Shown here: piece after piece, positions 34,770 to 42,290 of the stretch
How the letters are laid out: every line of letters begins with the position of its first letter
Numbering within the stretch: position 1 is the first letter of the stretch
Translations under genes and position numbers: made by a program
The notes under the pieces: generated by a model
Databases searched by the model: none
What the model saw: the letters and a program-made list of their open reading frames with translations, nothing else
Told to the model about the DNA's origin: nothing
NCBI GenBank assembly: GCA_043719385.1
Contig: JAYSTY010000193.1
Span: 1-46,381, forward strand
Length of the DNA stretch: 46,381 nt
Direction: 5' to 3'
From: JAFDVL01 sp043719385
GTDB lineage: Bacteria; Acidobacteriota; Blastocatellia; RBC074

Positions 34770-35768
34770 TTACTTCGCCCACGCATTGATTTGAATGCTG
34801 TCGGTTTCCCGCACGAAATTGATGACGACGGCATAAAAGCCTTCGCGCACCGGAAGCTTTGTTTGCGAAAAAAATTTATTATCCGGGCGACCCGTCACCC
34901 AATTCGTAAGTGGCTGCCAGTTTTGCGCGTCCGCGCTGTAATACAGTTGAAAGCGTGTTTGCCCCGGCTCTCTGGCGGCTATGCTGAAGTCCTCGGGTGC
35001 GCCGCCACCGGGCATATACAGAAAGCGCGTGATCGTTTCGCCCGGTTGATATGACCGCTGCTCGCGGGTGTCCGCATGAATGCTGGCTGCACTTCGATTG
35101 AAGCGGTCATATTTCCACATCTGGCTGTTTTCTTCATCGAAATACCACACGGCTTTTTCTGCACGCGGGCGTGGGTCATTGGCAGGAAACGGAACTTTGA
35201 ACGGCAAACCATTCGCGGGACGTGCGGTGGGTTGCGGCGTTTGCGCGGCAGCAGGTGGACGCGCTTTGTTTGGCTTGCCTTGACGGTTGCGTGCCAGCGT
35301 GAATTCCCATTTCGCATCAACGTTACCGAGTTCGTCATCATCTGTGAGGCTGGTCGTATTTCCCGCATCCGCATTGCCTTCCACACGGAAGCCACCGCCT
35401 GCTTCGGGTATCATCTTGCCGTTGTACGTGATCTTTTTATCTTTGCCGCTCAACGTCCGCATGGTGTCAAAGACGACGCGCTGCGTTTGCAGACTGTAGT
35501 AGCCTTTTTCCAATCCCTGTTCGCCTTCCCAATGAAAGAGAAAATAGCCGTCGAAAATGCGTACTCGTTCCGGTACAACTTTAGTGACGATCAGCGTATC
35601 CACATACAGTTGTTCCATCGTCAATGACGTATTGTTTTCGCTGGCATACCACGTCCCCATCAAATTCGGTGCTTGTCCATTGGCAGCGGTGATAAAAGTT
35701 CCGCCCAGCAGAAAGATAAGGCTGAGATAGAAAGATGCTCCCCGCCGTGAAATCGTTGGTTGATTCAT
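34770..35768 (-). CDS. Exported protein of unknown function
   Basis: This 332-residue protein carries a signal peptide (FYLSLIFLLGGTFITAANGQ). The N-terminal part is a beta-rich lipocalin-like or META-like fold (MGTWYASENNTSLTMEQLYV, GYFLFHWEG) up to about residue 155. A Pro/Ala linker follows (ARPPAAAQTPQPTARP). The C-terminal domain, about 240-332, is shared with the next gene (YSADAQNWQPLTNW). I do not recognise the family. Its start overlaps the stop of the upstream 152-residue gene by 4 bases, so the two are translationally coupled. Confidence 0.75.
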   Translation of the reverse strand: MNQPTISRRGASFYLSLIFLLGGTFITAANGQAPNLMGTWYASENNTSLTMEQLYVDTLIVTKVVPERVRIFDGYFLFHWEGEQGLEKGYYSLQTQRVVFDTMRTLSGKDKKITYNGKMIPEAGGGFRVEGNADAGNTTSLTDDDELGNVDAKWEFTLARNRQGKPNKARPPAAAQTPQPTARPANGLPFKVPFPANDPRPRAEKAVWYFDEENSQMWKYDRFNRSAASIHADTREQRSYQPGETITRFLYMPGGGAPEDFSIAAREPGQTRFQLYYSADAQNWQPLTNWVTGRPDNKFFSQTKLPVREGFYAVVINFVRETDSIQINAWAK

Positions 35769-36223
35769 AAATGCTCCGGTTGAATTTGGTGAACGTGATA
35801 GTTTGGGAATAACGCTGGTTCCATGTTATTAGCCCCGCGATGGTCTGGGAATGGAGCCTGCGCACAGTTGACAGCCTGGGTGTTGGTGTATTGATAAATG
35901 GACTTGCCAGTAGCTCCCCCCGGTTTGTACAGCCAGGATGAATCACGTGTTTTTTTCGGCGTGTACGGCAACCCATCCTTATCAAATAGTTTGCCAGTAT
36001 GAACAAGGATTTCCGGTTTGCGCTTGCTGTCCTGCCAGAGCAATGGTTCAGTTGAAAACTCACGAAACGCCTGCCCCGTGGTCGTCAAATTCGCTGTCGG
36101 CGCTTGAACAGCAGCCGCAGGTTTGGATTTTTGCAGCGGCAGCAGAAAGCCCGCGTGGACAGCGCGCCGCAACATTTCGCGGCGGGTGATGGTTCCCCAA
36201 ATGCTGGTGACGTATTGGCTCAT
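35765..36223 (-). CDS. Small protein of unknown function in the kinase-CHAT cluster
   Basis: I do not recognise this 152-residue protein. Near its start is ITRREMLRRAVHAGFLLPL, which resembles a Tat-type signal (RR then a hydrophobic stretch) but is weak. No catalytic motif is visible in the rest. AGAGAAGC lies before the ATG at 36223, and the 3' end overlaps the next gene by 4 bases. Its reading frame and position within a tight gene row support a real gene. Confidence 0.6.
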   Translation of the reverse strand: MSQYVTSIWGTITRREMLRRAVHAGFLLPLQKSKPAAAVQAPTANLTTTGQAFREFSTEPLLWQDSKRKPEILVHTGKLFDKDGLPYTPKKTRDSSWLYKPGGATGKSIYQYTNTQAVNCAQAPFPDHRGANNMEPALFPNYHVHQIQPEHL

Positions 36224-36243
36224 AAAGCTTCTCTGACAAGTCT

Positions 36244-36262
36244 GACAGGCGAGCCGCCTGTC
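36244..36262. repeat. 8-bp hairpin between two cluster genes
   Basis: GACAGGCG, loop AGC, and CGCCTGTC form a perfect stem in the 45-base gap between the TPR gene stop and the next start. No T-run follows, so it could modulate message stability or be a repeat remnant. Confidence 0.55.
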
Positions 36263-36268
36263 GTACGA

Positions 36269-36877
36269 TTATTTCAAGGACTGCACCAAACTAATCAGCA
36301 GATTGACTTCGTCCTTGCGCCCTGTTCCCGGCGCGAAGTTGTAATTGATTGGCTTGCCACCGGGTTGATTTACTTTGAGGTGAAAGGCGCTGACATTCAC
36401 CCCCATCACTCCATTGGTGGCAATTTCATTGAGGTCTTTTTTAGCAACCTCGAAATTATGTGTGCTGTCCGCCGATTGGAACGTGAGTCCCAATGGTGTC
36501 ACAAAGAGTTTGCCTTCGCAGACATTGCTGAACACCGGCATCTGACCATGATCGTGATTGACCAGGAACGGCACTGCACCGTTATGTTCCAGTGCCCCGC
36601 GATAGGCAGTGGCGGCGGCATTGACATTTTTTTTGCCATACAAATACGCGACACCCAGCAACGCATAGCCTTTGGGATTACTGGCGTTGTGGCTGATCGC
36701 TTCCTGCACCAAGCGAATGGATTCATCCCAGTTACTTCCTTGCAAGGCGGCACTGGCTTGTTGCATCCGCTCTTCGTAAGGCGAGATTTGCGGGGTCGCC
36801 GGAGCCGTGAGAGCGGGTGCTGCTTCCACTTGCGGGGGCGGCGCTTCTTCGCGGTAAGCATCATTGATGGCGCTCAT
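36269..36877 (-). CDS. TPR protein with C-terminal PH-like domain
   Basis: This is a 202-residue protein without a clear signal peptide. A Pro/Ala-rich start (residues 10-30) is followed by TPR helices (ISPYEERMQQASAALQGSNW; GYALLGVAYLYGKKN) at about 33-95. Residues about 115-200 (GKLFVTPLGLTFQSADSTH, then DLNEIATNGVMG) read like a PH/GRAM-type beta-sandwich. This is inferred from pattern only. It overlaps the upstream repeat protein gene by 17 bases in another frame, suggesting coupled translation within the kinase cluster. The function is unknown. Confidence 0.65.
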   Translation of the reverse strand: MSAINDAYREEAPPPQVEAAPALTAPATPQISPYEERMQQASAALQGSNWDESIRLVQEAISHNASNPKGYALLGVAYLYGKKNVNAAATAYRGALEHNGAVPFLVNHDHGQMPVFSNVCEGKLFVTPLGLTFQSADSTHNFEVAKKDLNEIATNGVMGVNVSAFHLKVNQPGGKPINYNFAPGTGRKDEVNLLISLVQSLK

Positions 36878-37385
36878 TGATGGCGCTCAGTAACCCCGCA
36901 TTTGCGCCCATTCCTGTCAGTTGTTGTTCCAGTTCCGGCGTCAGCAAAAAACGTACACCACGTGCGCGCACGGCGCGTTGCAATTGCGCAACAGAAGCCT
37001 GTGCGCGCAACAATCGTGCGATTTCACGGGCGGAAAACGGCTCGCCTTCCATTGCGACCGGAGCGGCGTTGGTTGCGGGTGGATTGGCGGCAGGCGCGGG
37101 CGCTGTTGCTGGAGCACGATAATTCGCACGAATCGCGGCAAAGACAGTGGATTTGGCTCCCGCCGCACGCAAATCTTTTTCATCGTCCGCTGTCATCTGA
37201 AAACTGACGCCGCGCCGTTGCACGATGGCGACCAAATCTGCTGCGGTCAGGTCACGTGTGCCGAGCGCTTTTGTCAGGTCTTCCATCGTCAACGGCGGTT
37301 TGGGTGTTTGTGCGACGACAGACAAGACCAGGAACACGAGGGTTAATGCTGTGATGAGAATACGGGGTTTGTAATCGCTAACCAT
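36861..37385 (-). CDS. Exported protein with duplicated helical domain
   Basis: This is a 174-residue protein. The ATG at 37385 is preferred: AGAGGT precedes it and a signal peptide follows (ILITALTLVFLVLSVVAQ). Two copies of a roughly 55-residue unit follow: VQRRGVSFQMTADDEKDLRA with AGAKSTVFAAI, and VRARGVRFLLTPELEQQLTG with MGANAGLLSAI, separated by a Pro/Ala linker. The unit seems to recur in acidobacterial signalling proteins, but its role is unknown to me. It starts 4 bases after the kinase gene stop and is coupled to the TPR/PH-like gene downstream. Confidence 0.7.
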   Translation of the reverse strand: MVSDYKPRILITALTLVFLVLSVVAQTPKPPLTMEDLTKALGTRDLTAADLVAIVQRRGVSFQMTADDEKDLRAAGAKSTVFAAIRANYRAPATAPAPAANPPATNAAPVAMEGEPFSAREIARLLRAQASVAQLQRAVRARGVRFLLTPELEQQLTGMGANAGLLSAINERHQ

Positions 37386-37389
37386 AAAT

Positions 37390-38706
37390 TTACCTCTCGC
37401 CCAAAGCGCGCAAAGCCGCATCCCGACGGCGCAGTCGTTCTAAAGCCGCAGCTTTGGCGGCGTCTGATGTTTCGCGCTTCTTCGTTGCGCTGTTATTGGT
37501 TTCGCGTGGTTGTCGCAATGAAGGCCGTGACGTAACAGGTGAGGTGGCGCTCAATGAACCTGCTATTGGTAAACCGTCATCGTGTGCCGCTTCACGAATG
37601 ACGAACGGCGTTGACGCTGGCACGCTGTTCACACTCGGCGTTGGCGTCGTGACTGTGACTTGTGAAAAAGTCGGCGTTGCTGTCGCTACCGGAATTGGCG
37701 TAGTAACGGAATCAGGTTTCACAGGCGGTGGCGTGCTGAAACTTAGCCACAATAACGCCACTAACAATGCGCAGACGCCTGTGCCGGCGCTGGCGTAATG
37801 CCTCCAGTTGAATTTTTGCAGGAACGAAGTGGTCGTCGCCGGCGGTGGTACAAACGAAGAAAACAGTGATTCTTCGATTTTTACAGGCGGAGCGCTAAGT
37901 TCTGCCGCCAGCAATTCGCTGCGAAATTCTGCTGCCGATTGAAAGCGGTCACGCGGATTTTTTGCGAGCGCACGCAGGATGATAGTTTCCAGCGCAGGCG
38001 AAACCTGCGGCGCAATTTGACGCGGTCGCGGCGGAGCTTGTTCAGCCTGCGCCCGCATAATTTCAAAGTCGCTGGTGTTGCGAAATGGAAGCTGCCCCGT
38101 CACCAGTTCAAACAACAAAATCCCTAATGAATACAGATCAGAACGCGCATCCGTCTCCTGCCCTCGCACCTGTTCAGGCGACATATATTCAATCGTGCCG
38201 ATCAGGTTCCCGGTCTTTGTCATTCGTGCCGAACCGGACACACGAGCGATGCCAAAATCCATCAGCTTGACAATGCCGTTCGTGGTCAGCATCAAATTGG
38301 CGGGCTTGATGTCACGACGAATAATATTTTGCGCGTGCGCCTGTGCCAGTCCATCCAGAGCTTGCGCGACGATGTTGACAGCGGAATAATCATCCAGCTT
38401 GCCGTGTTGTTGCACGATTTGATCCAGCGATTGCTCGGACACAAATTCCATGACCATAAAATAATCTTCGCCTTCACGCAGGAAGCTGTAGAGCGTCGCA
38501 ATATTTTGATGGATCAATCGCGCCAGCGTGACGGCTTCGCTGCGAAATCGTTCAATGATGTCAGGTTGCCGTGCCAGTTCGGGGCGTAAAGCTTTGACGG
38601 CAACCTCGCGTTCCAGCATTAAATCAAGGCCTTTGTACACGGTTCCCATCCCGCCCTCGCCCAATCGCTGGGTGATTTTATAGGTCCCGACAGTGTTGCC
38701 AATCAT
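37390..38706 (-). CDS. Transmembrane Ser/Thr protein kinase, PknB type, with RRD in the catalytic loop
   Basis: The 438-residue kinase has an N-terminal cytoplasmic Hanks-type domain (1-270), a linker, one transmembrane helix near 302-324 (ALLVALLWLSF region) and a Pro/Thr-rich extracytoplasmic tail. Motifs: GEGGMGTVYKG, ATP-binding Lys38 in VAVKAL, Glu57, catalytic loop IIRRDIKPAN (Asp132), DFG at 150-152, and SPEQ. The usual His of HRD is Arg130, which is odd, although the catalytic Asp is kept. The start overlaps the phosphatase stop by 4 bases, so the writer and eraser are translationally coupled. Confidence 0.9.
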   Translation of the reverse strand: MIGNTVGTYKITQRLGEGGMGTVYKGLDLMLEREVAVKALRPELARQPDIIERFRSEAVTLARLIHQNIATLYSFLREGEDYFMVMEFVSEQSLDQIVQQHGKLDDYSAVNIVAQALDGLAQAHAQNIIRRDIKPANLMLTTNGIVKLMDFGIARVSGSARMTKTGNLIGTIEYMSPEQVRGQETDARSDLYSLGILLFELVTGQLPFRNTSDFEIMRAQAEQAPPRPRQIAPQVSPALETIILRALAKNPRDRFQSAAEFRSELLAAELSAPPVKIEESLFSSFVPPPATTTSFLQKFNWRHYASAGTGVCALLVALLWLSFSTPPPVKPDSVTTPIPVATATPTFSQVTVTTPTPSVNSVPASTPFVIREAAHDDGLPIAGSLSATSPVTSRPSLRQPRETNNSATKKRETSDAAKAAALERLRRRDAALRALGER

Positions 38707-39587
38707 ACTAACGCCTCCGTTTCGCGGGTGGTGGGCAGCGGAGTTGCCGTCGCCTCTCGTGCCGTTTGTAATTGCAATACGCCCACTGTGATGTTGTCGT
38801 GTCCGCCGCGTTCGCGTGCCAGCGCGATCAATTTTTCGGCAGCCAGATGTGGTTCTTCGGCCCCCACAATCGTTTGGATTTCTTCATCGGTAACGAGATC
38901 GCTCAAACCGTCTGAGCACAGCAGAAACGCATCACCGGGTTGCACCGAGAACGGTTTTTCCCACATCTCAACTTCGACTTTTGGACGAGTACCGAGTGCG
39001 CGCAGGATCACATTTTTTTCGGAATGTTCGCGTGCCTGGTCATTCGTCAACATGCCGTGTTTGACCATTTCACGGACAAACGAATGGTCTTCGGATAATT
39101 GATATAATGCGCCGTTACGCTGTAAATACAGGCGACTGTCGCCGACGTGTGCGCACAATGCCGCACCGCCCTGCAACACCAGCGCGGTGCAAGTCGTGCC
39201 CATTCCTGCCAATCTGCGATCCACCTGCGAGGCGCGATAGATAGCTTCGTTGGCTTCCACAAACGCTTTCTGCAATGCTTCTGACGCAGACAATTTGCTT
39301 TCGTAATAGGCGCGGCGAATGACTTCGACCGCGATGCGACTTGCCACTTCTCCGGCAGCGTGTCCGCCCATGCCGTCCGCAACGATGGCAAGGCTGCCCT
39401 TGCTTGCACGCAAGGCGTCATCGTGCGGACGAAAGAAACTGGCGCTGTCTTCGTTGGTGGCGCGTTGACAGCCCACATCGCTGAGGACGCTGGCGATGAT
39501 TTCATATTCAACCAATGCGGGACGCGACTGTGTTACGGCTGGTTCCGGCGGCGTTGGCTGTTTACATTTGGCGAAGAAGGGAAACAT
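38703..39587 (-). CDS. PP2C-type Ser/Thr protein phosphatase
   Basis: The 294-residue PPM-family phosphatase has all metal-binding motifs: DVGCQRATNEDS, VADGMGGHAAGE, HVGDSRLYL, LCSDGLSDLV and GGHDNITVGVL. It should remove phosphate from targets of the adjacent kinase, and its 3' end overlaps the kinase start. The ATG at 39587 is chosen because GAGGT lies 6 bases upstream; an in-frame ATG 4 codons earlier has no such site. No signal or membrane segment is seen, so it is cytoplasmic. Confidence 0.93.
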   Translation of the reverse strand: MFPFFAKCKQPTPPEPAVTQSRPALVEYEIIASVLSDVGCQRATNEDSASFFRPHDDALRASKGSLAIVADGMGGHAAGEVASRIAVEVIRRAYYESKLSASEALQKAFVEANEAIYRASQVDRRLAGMGTTCTALVLQGGAALCAHVGDSRLYLQRNGALYQLSEDHSFVREMVKHGMLTNDQAREHSEKNVILRALGTRPKVEVEMWEKPFSVQPGDAFLLCSDGLSDLVTDEEIQTIVGAEEPHLAAEKLIALARERGGHDNITVGVLQLQTAREATATPLPTTRETEALV

Positions 39588-39601
39588 AACTGACCTCAAC
39601 A

Positions 39602-39665
39602 GTACGGGGAAGCGATAGCAACCTGATAGACAGCTTGTCTTAATCAGGTCGCTACCGCTGTACGG
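39602..39665. repeat. Large imperfect palindrome between protease and phosphatase genes
   Basis: AGCGATAGCAACCTGAT (39611-39627) pairs with ATCAGGTCGCTACCGCT (39643-39659) at 15 of 17 positions. The centre is a perfect small hairpin, AGACA-GCT-TGTCT, and GTAC occurs at both outer ends (39602-39605 and 39660-39663). It lies in the 91-base gap after the protease stop. It lacks a T-run and shares CGCTACCGCT with the repeat at 16901-16950. Confidence 0.65.
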
Positions 39666-39678
39666 TATGGAATAGACG

Positions 39679-41499
39679 TCACTTGATCACTTGGATTGGC
39701 CCCAACAATTCATTGGCAAAACGAATGGGCACAGCAAACGACATTGCGGCATCGCCTTCGATATTCATGCCTGCGAAATAAATGCCGATGACCTTGCCGT
39801 TTTCATCAAACATCGGGCCACCACTATTGCCTGCGCCCGTCGCGACGATGTCCAACTGATATTGATCGCTATCGGCATAGATTTGTTTGTCGCCCAGCCC
39901 TTCTTTGCCACGAATGAGTTTGGTCACGCGCCCGACTGTCAGCGTTGGGTCGGGGATCACTCCGACGCTGTCGCCGTCAGTGAAGCCATCTTTTTGGCTC
40001 ACGGCAAATTGCGGATCCGCCGATGCGCCGGGGAACCCCAGCACGATGGCAGCATCACCTAACTTGATCGTGTCGTAGTTATCGTTTAGTTGCAGCGTGG
40101 GCAAATCTGTTCCGGCATTAATTTTGACGGTGGCCACATCATGCTGGTCGGAAACGCTGCCGATTTCGCCCTTGAACGGTTGCTTCGTTTTGGCAAAGAC
40201 GACATTCAGATATTCGTTGCGTCCTTCTAAACGCGGCGTGCCGACCAGTCCTTTCAAATTCCCTTGTTTCGTTTCTGAAGGCGTCCAGCGTTGCGGCACC
40301 TGCCCGGCGTGTTGGAAAATAATTGGCACACCGTTACGCAGCACTGGTTGGCCTTTGCCGTCCAGCAAAACCGCCGGGAAAGCGTTGCGCGGATGGTGAT
40401 AATACGAACGCCAACTGGCTGCGACGTGCCGATTCGTGACGATCAGGCCATCTTTCGTCACGACAAATCCGGAGCCGGAACCACCGCTGGCAATCGGCAA
40501 CGAAGTCTTTTGCAGGCCCAGCATAGGCTCAATCTTGTCTCCCTTCTCTCCCCGCACTAAAATGAATGCGCCCATCGCCTGCGCCCCATTTTCCAGAAGT
40601 GGTTTCACCTGCCCCTCCTGGGTACGATACGAGTTCGGCACGAATTGCTGATAGACCTTCTCGCCCGTCGGCGTGTGAATCAACGACCACGAAAAGCGTA
40701 TCTGGACGGTCGCGCTGGCACATCGCTGCGCAATATCTGCGCCGACATTGACGGCGGTTTTGTTGGCTACTGCCGCAACGCTCGTCAGCTCTTTTTCCAA
40801 CGATTGATTACGCACGTTGGCCTTTTGCATATCTTGTTCGAGCGATTGATTGCGGCCTTCGACCTGCTGAATATTTTTGCGTTGCCAGAAGGTCACACCG
40901 CCAATAATCAGCGCCGTGACGACAAACAACGCCGCTGCACCGACGTATAACGTCTTGCGGGAATCGCTTTTGGTTTGTTCGATGGCACGTTCAAGCGTGG
41001 CCTTGCCGATGCCGTTTGGACGTGCGATGGAAGGATTGGAATTTGTCGCAGGTTGCACAAACACAGGTGCGCCTGCCGCCGCAGAGGCGCTTTGCTCGCG
41101 AGTGGCGGGTGCGGCAGGCTGTTGCAAAGTCGCGGCTTCGCGGGTGGCCTTGACGATGCCAGCGGGGCGCGGTTCCAAATCAAAGACAAATTCCGGGCCG
41201 CCCGCGCCAAATTGGACGATGTCGCCTGGCGTCAGGCGGATGGAGCCGAGAATACGTTGTTTATTAACAAATGTGCCGTTGCGACTATTCAAATCAGCAA
41301 TCATAAATTGCTGGGGATCGTTCGCATCCGCCGAAATTTTGGCATGCTGGCGTCCGACCAGATCGTCGCGGTCAGGGTCATATTTCACATTTACTGCGGA
41401 ATCACGACCGAGTGTTAATTCATTGAATTGTGGCACTGGAAATTCGTCAATCTGGTTCGCTTTGGAACCGCTTAAATGTTTGAGCACGATGCGTGTCAT
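39679..41499 (-). CDS. FHA-domain transmembrane trypsin-like serine protease
   Basis: This is a 606-residue protein. An N-terminal cytoplasmic FHA domain (about 5-108) has GRD at 31, VGRQH at 49-53 and NSRNGTFVN at 71-79, which would bind phosphothreonine. A Pro/Ala linker leads to a transmembrane helix at about 184-205 and a coiled coil (206-245). The S1C/DegP-like protease domain has His358 in VTNRHVA, Asp454 in DQHDVATVKI, and Ser559 in GAGNSGGPMFD. The His-Asp distance of 96 residues is long, so an insertion is present. AAGGAG precedes the ATG at 41499; a longer in-frame start is not supported. It heads the kinase-CHAT cluster. Confidence 0.9.
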   Translation of the reverse strand: MTRIVLKHLSGSKANQIDEFPVPQFNELTLGRDSAVNVKYDPDRDDLVGRQHAKISADANDPQQFMIADLNSRNGTFVNKQRILGSIRLTPGDIVQFGAGGPEFVFDLEPRPAGIVKATREAATLQQPAAPATREQSASAAAGAPVFVQPATNSNPSIARPNGIGKATLERAIEQTKSDSRKTLYVGAAALFVVTALIIGGVTFWQRKNIQQVEGRNQSLEQDMQKANVRNQSLEKELTSVAAVANKTAVNVGADIAQRCASATVQIRFSWSLIHTPTGEKVYQQFVPNSYRTQEGQVKPLLENGAQAMGAFILVRGEKGDKIEPMLGLQKTSLPIASGGSGSGFVVTKDGLIVTNRHVAASWRSYYHHPRNAFPAVLLDGKGQPVLRNGVPIIFQHAGQVPQRWTPSETKQGNLKGLVGTPRLEGRNEYLNVVFAKTKQPFKGEIGSVSDQHDVATVKINAGTDLPTLQLNDNYDTIKLGDAAIVLGFPGASADPQFAVSQKDGFTDGDSVGVIPDPTLTVGRVTKLIRGKEGLGDKQIYADSDQYQLDIVATGAGNSGGPMFDENGKVIGIYFAGMNIEGDAAMSFAVPIRFANELLGPIQVIK

Positions 41500-41669
41500 A
41501 AATGAAGCTCTCCTTGCTGGGTTGATTTTTTCTTTTCTCACTGACACATGCCGGAACGCAGCGCAAAAAAGCTCACGGTCATAAAATATTTTTGGCATTT
41601 TCTAATCGAACGGTTATATTGACTGGGTAGTCGGCTGCGCTCCGAACTTCTTCATAACCGAAAAACTTT

Positions 41670-42245
41670 ATGGCAACTCCCCCGGGCGATGTGACTCATT
41701 TGTTGTTGGCATGGAATCAAGGTAATCCGGCAGCGCTGGATGAATTGTTGCCGCTGGTCTACGACGAATTGCGCAAACTGGCACGGAGTCATTTGCGCCG
41801 GGAACGCGCTAATCACACGCTGCAACCAACGGCGCTGGTCAATGAAGTCTATTTGCGGCTCATCCGCGCTGATCAAATTTCCTGGCAAAGTCGCGCCCAT
41901 TTTTTCGGCATTGCGGCCCAGGCGATGCGGCGCATCCTGCTCAATCACGCCGAAGCCCAGCACGCCGAAAAGCGCGGTGGGCCGGGGCAAAACCTCGCGT
42001 TGGAAGAAGCAGGCGACATCGCGCAAGCCAAAGGAATGGATGTGATGGCGTTGGACGATGCGCTGAAGAGTTTGGAGGCATTCGATTTGCGGCAGGCGCG
42101 TGTCGTGGAGTTACGTTACTTCGCGGGCTTGTCCATCGAAGAAACTGCCGAAGTCCTTGGCATCTCGCCCGCCACTGTCAAGCGCGAATGGACAACCGCA
42201 AAGCTGTGGTTACAACGTGAGATCAGCCGCGCCGAAAAGTGCTAA
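41670..42245 (+). CDS. ECF-type RNA polymerase sigma factor (TIGR02999-like)
   Basis: This 191-residue sigma factor has region 2 (LDELLPLVYDELRKLARSHL with HTLQPTALVNEVYLRLI) and region 4 (ARVVELRYFAGLSIEETAEV and LGISPATVKREWTTAK helix-turn-helix). The HTLQPTALVNEVYLRL block is typical of the acidobacterial and planctomycetal ECF branch linked to Ser/Thr kinases. It is divergent from the FHA-protease gene (170 bases between starts) and is followed at once by the broken kinase gene. No anti-sigma factor is encoded; kinase-dependent control is an inference. Confidence 0.9.
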   Translation: MATPPGDVTHLLLAWNQGNPAALDELLPLVYDELRKLARSHLRRERANHTLQPTALVNEVYLRLIRADQISWQSRAHFFGIAAQAMRRILLNHAEAQHAEKRGGPGQNLALEEAGDIAQAKGMDVMALDDALKSLEAFDLRQARVVELRYFAGLSIEETAEVLGISPATVKREWTTAKLWLQREISRAEKC

Positions 42246-42290
42246 GAAGACTCCCCCTTTCTGTACTTCAAAGCATCGGAGAAAACCCTG

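Noticed and set aside
40877..41584. 235-codon open frame on the plus strand
   Set aside because: It is antisense to the FHA-protease N-terminal region, whose FHA motifs and helix are well defined.
41500..41598. 33-residue extension of the FHA protease
   Set aside because: AAGGAG fits the ATG at 41499 and the FHA fold begins directly after it.
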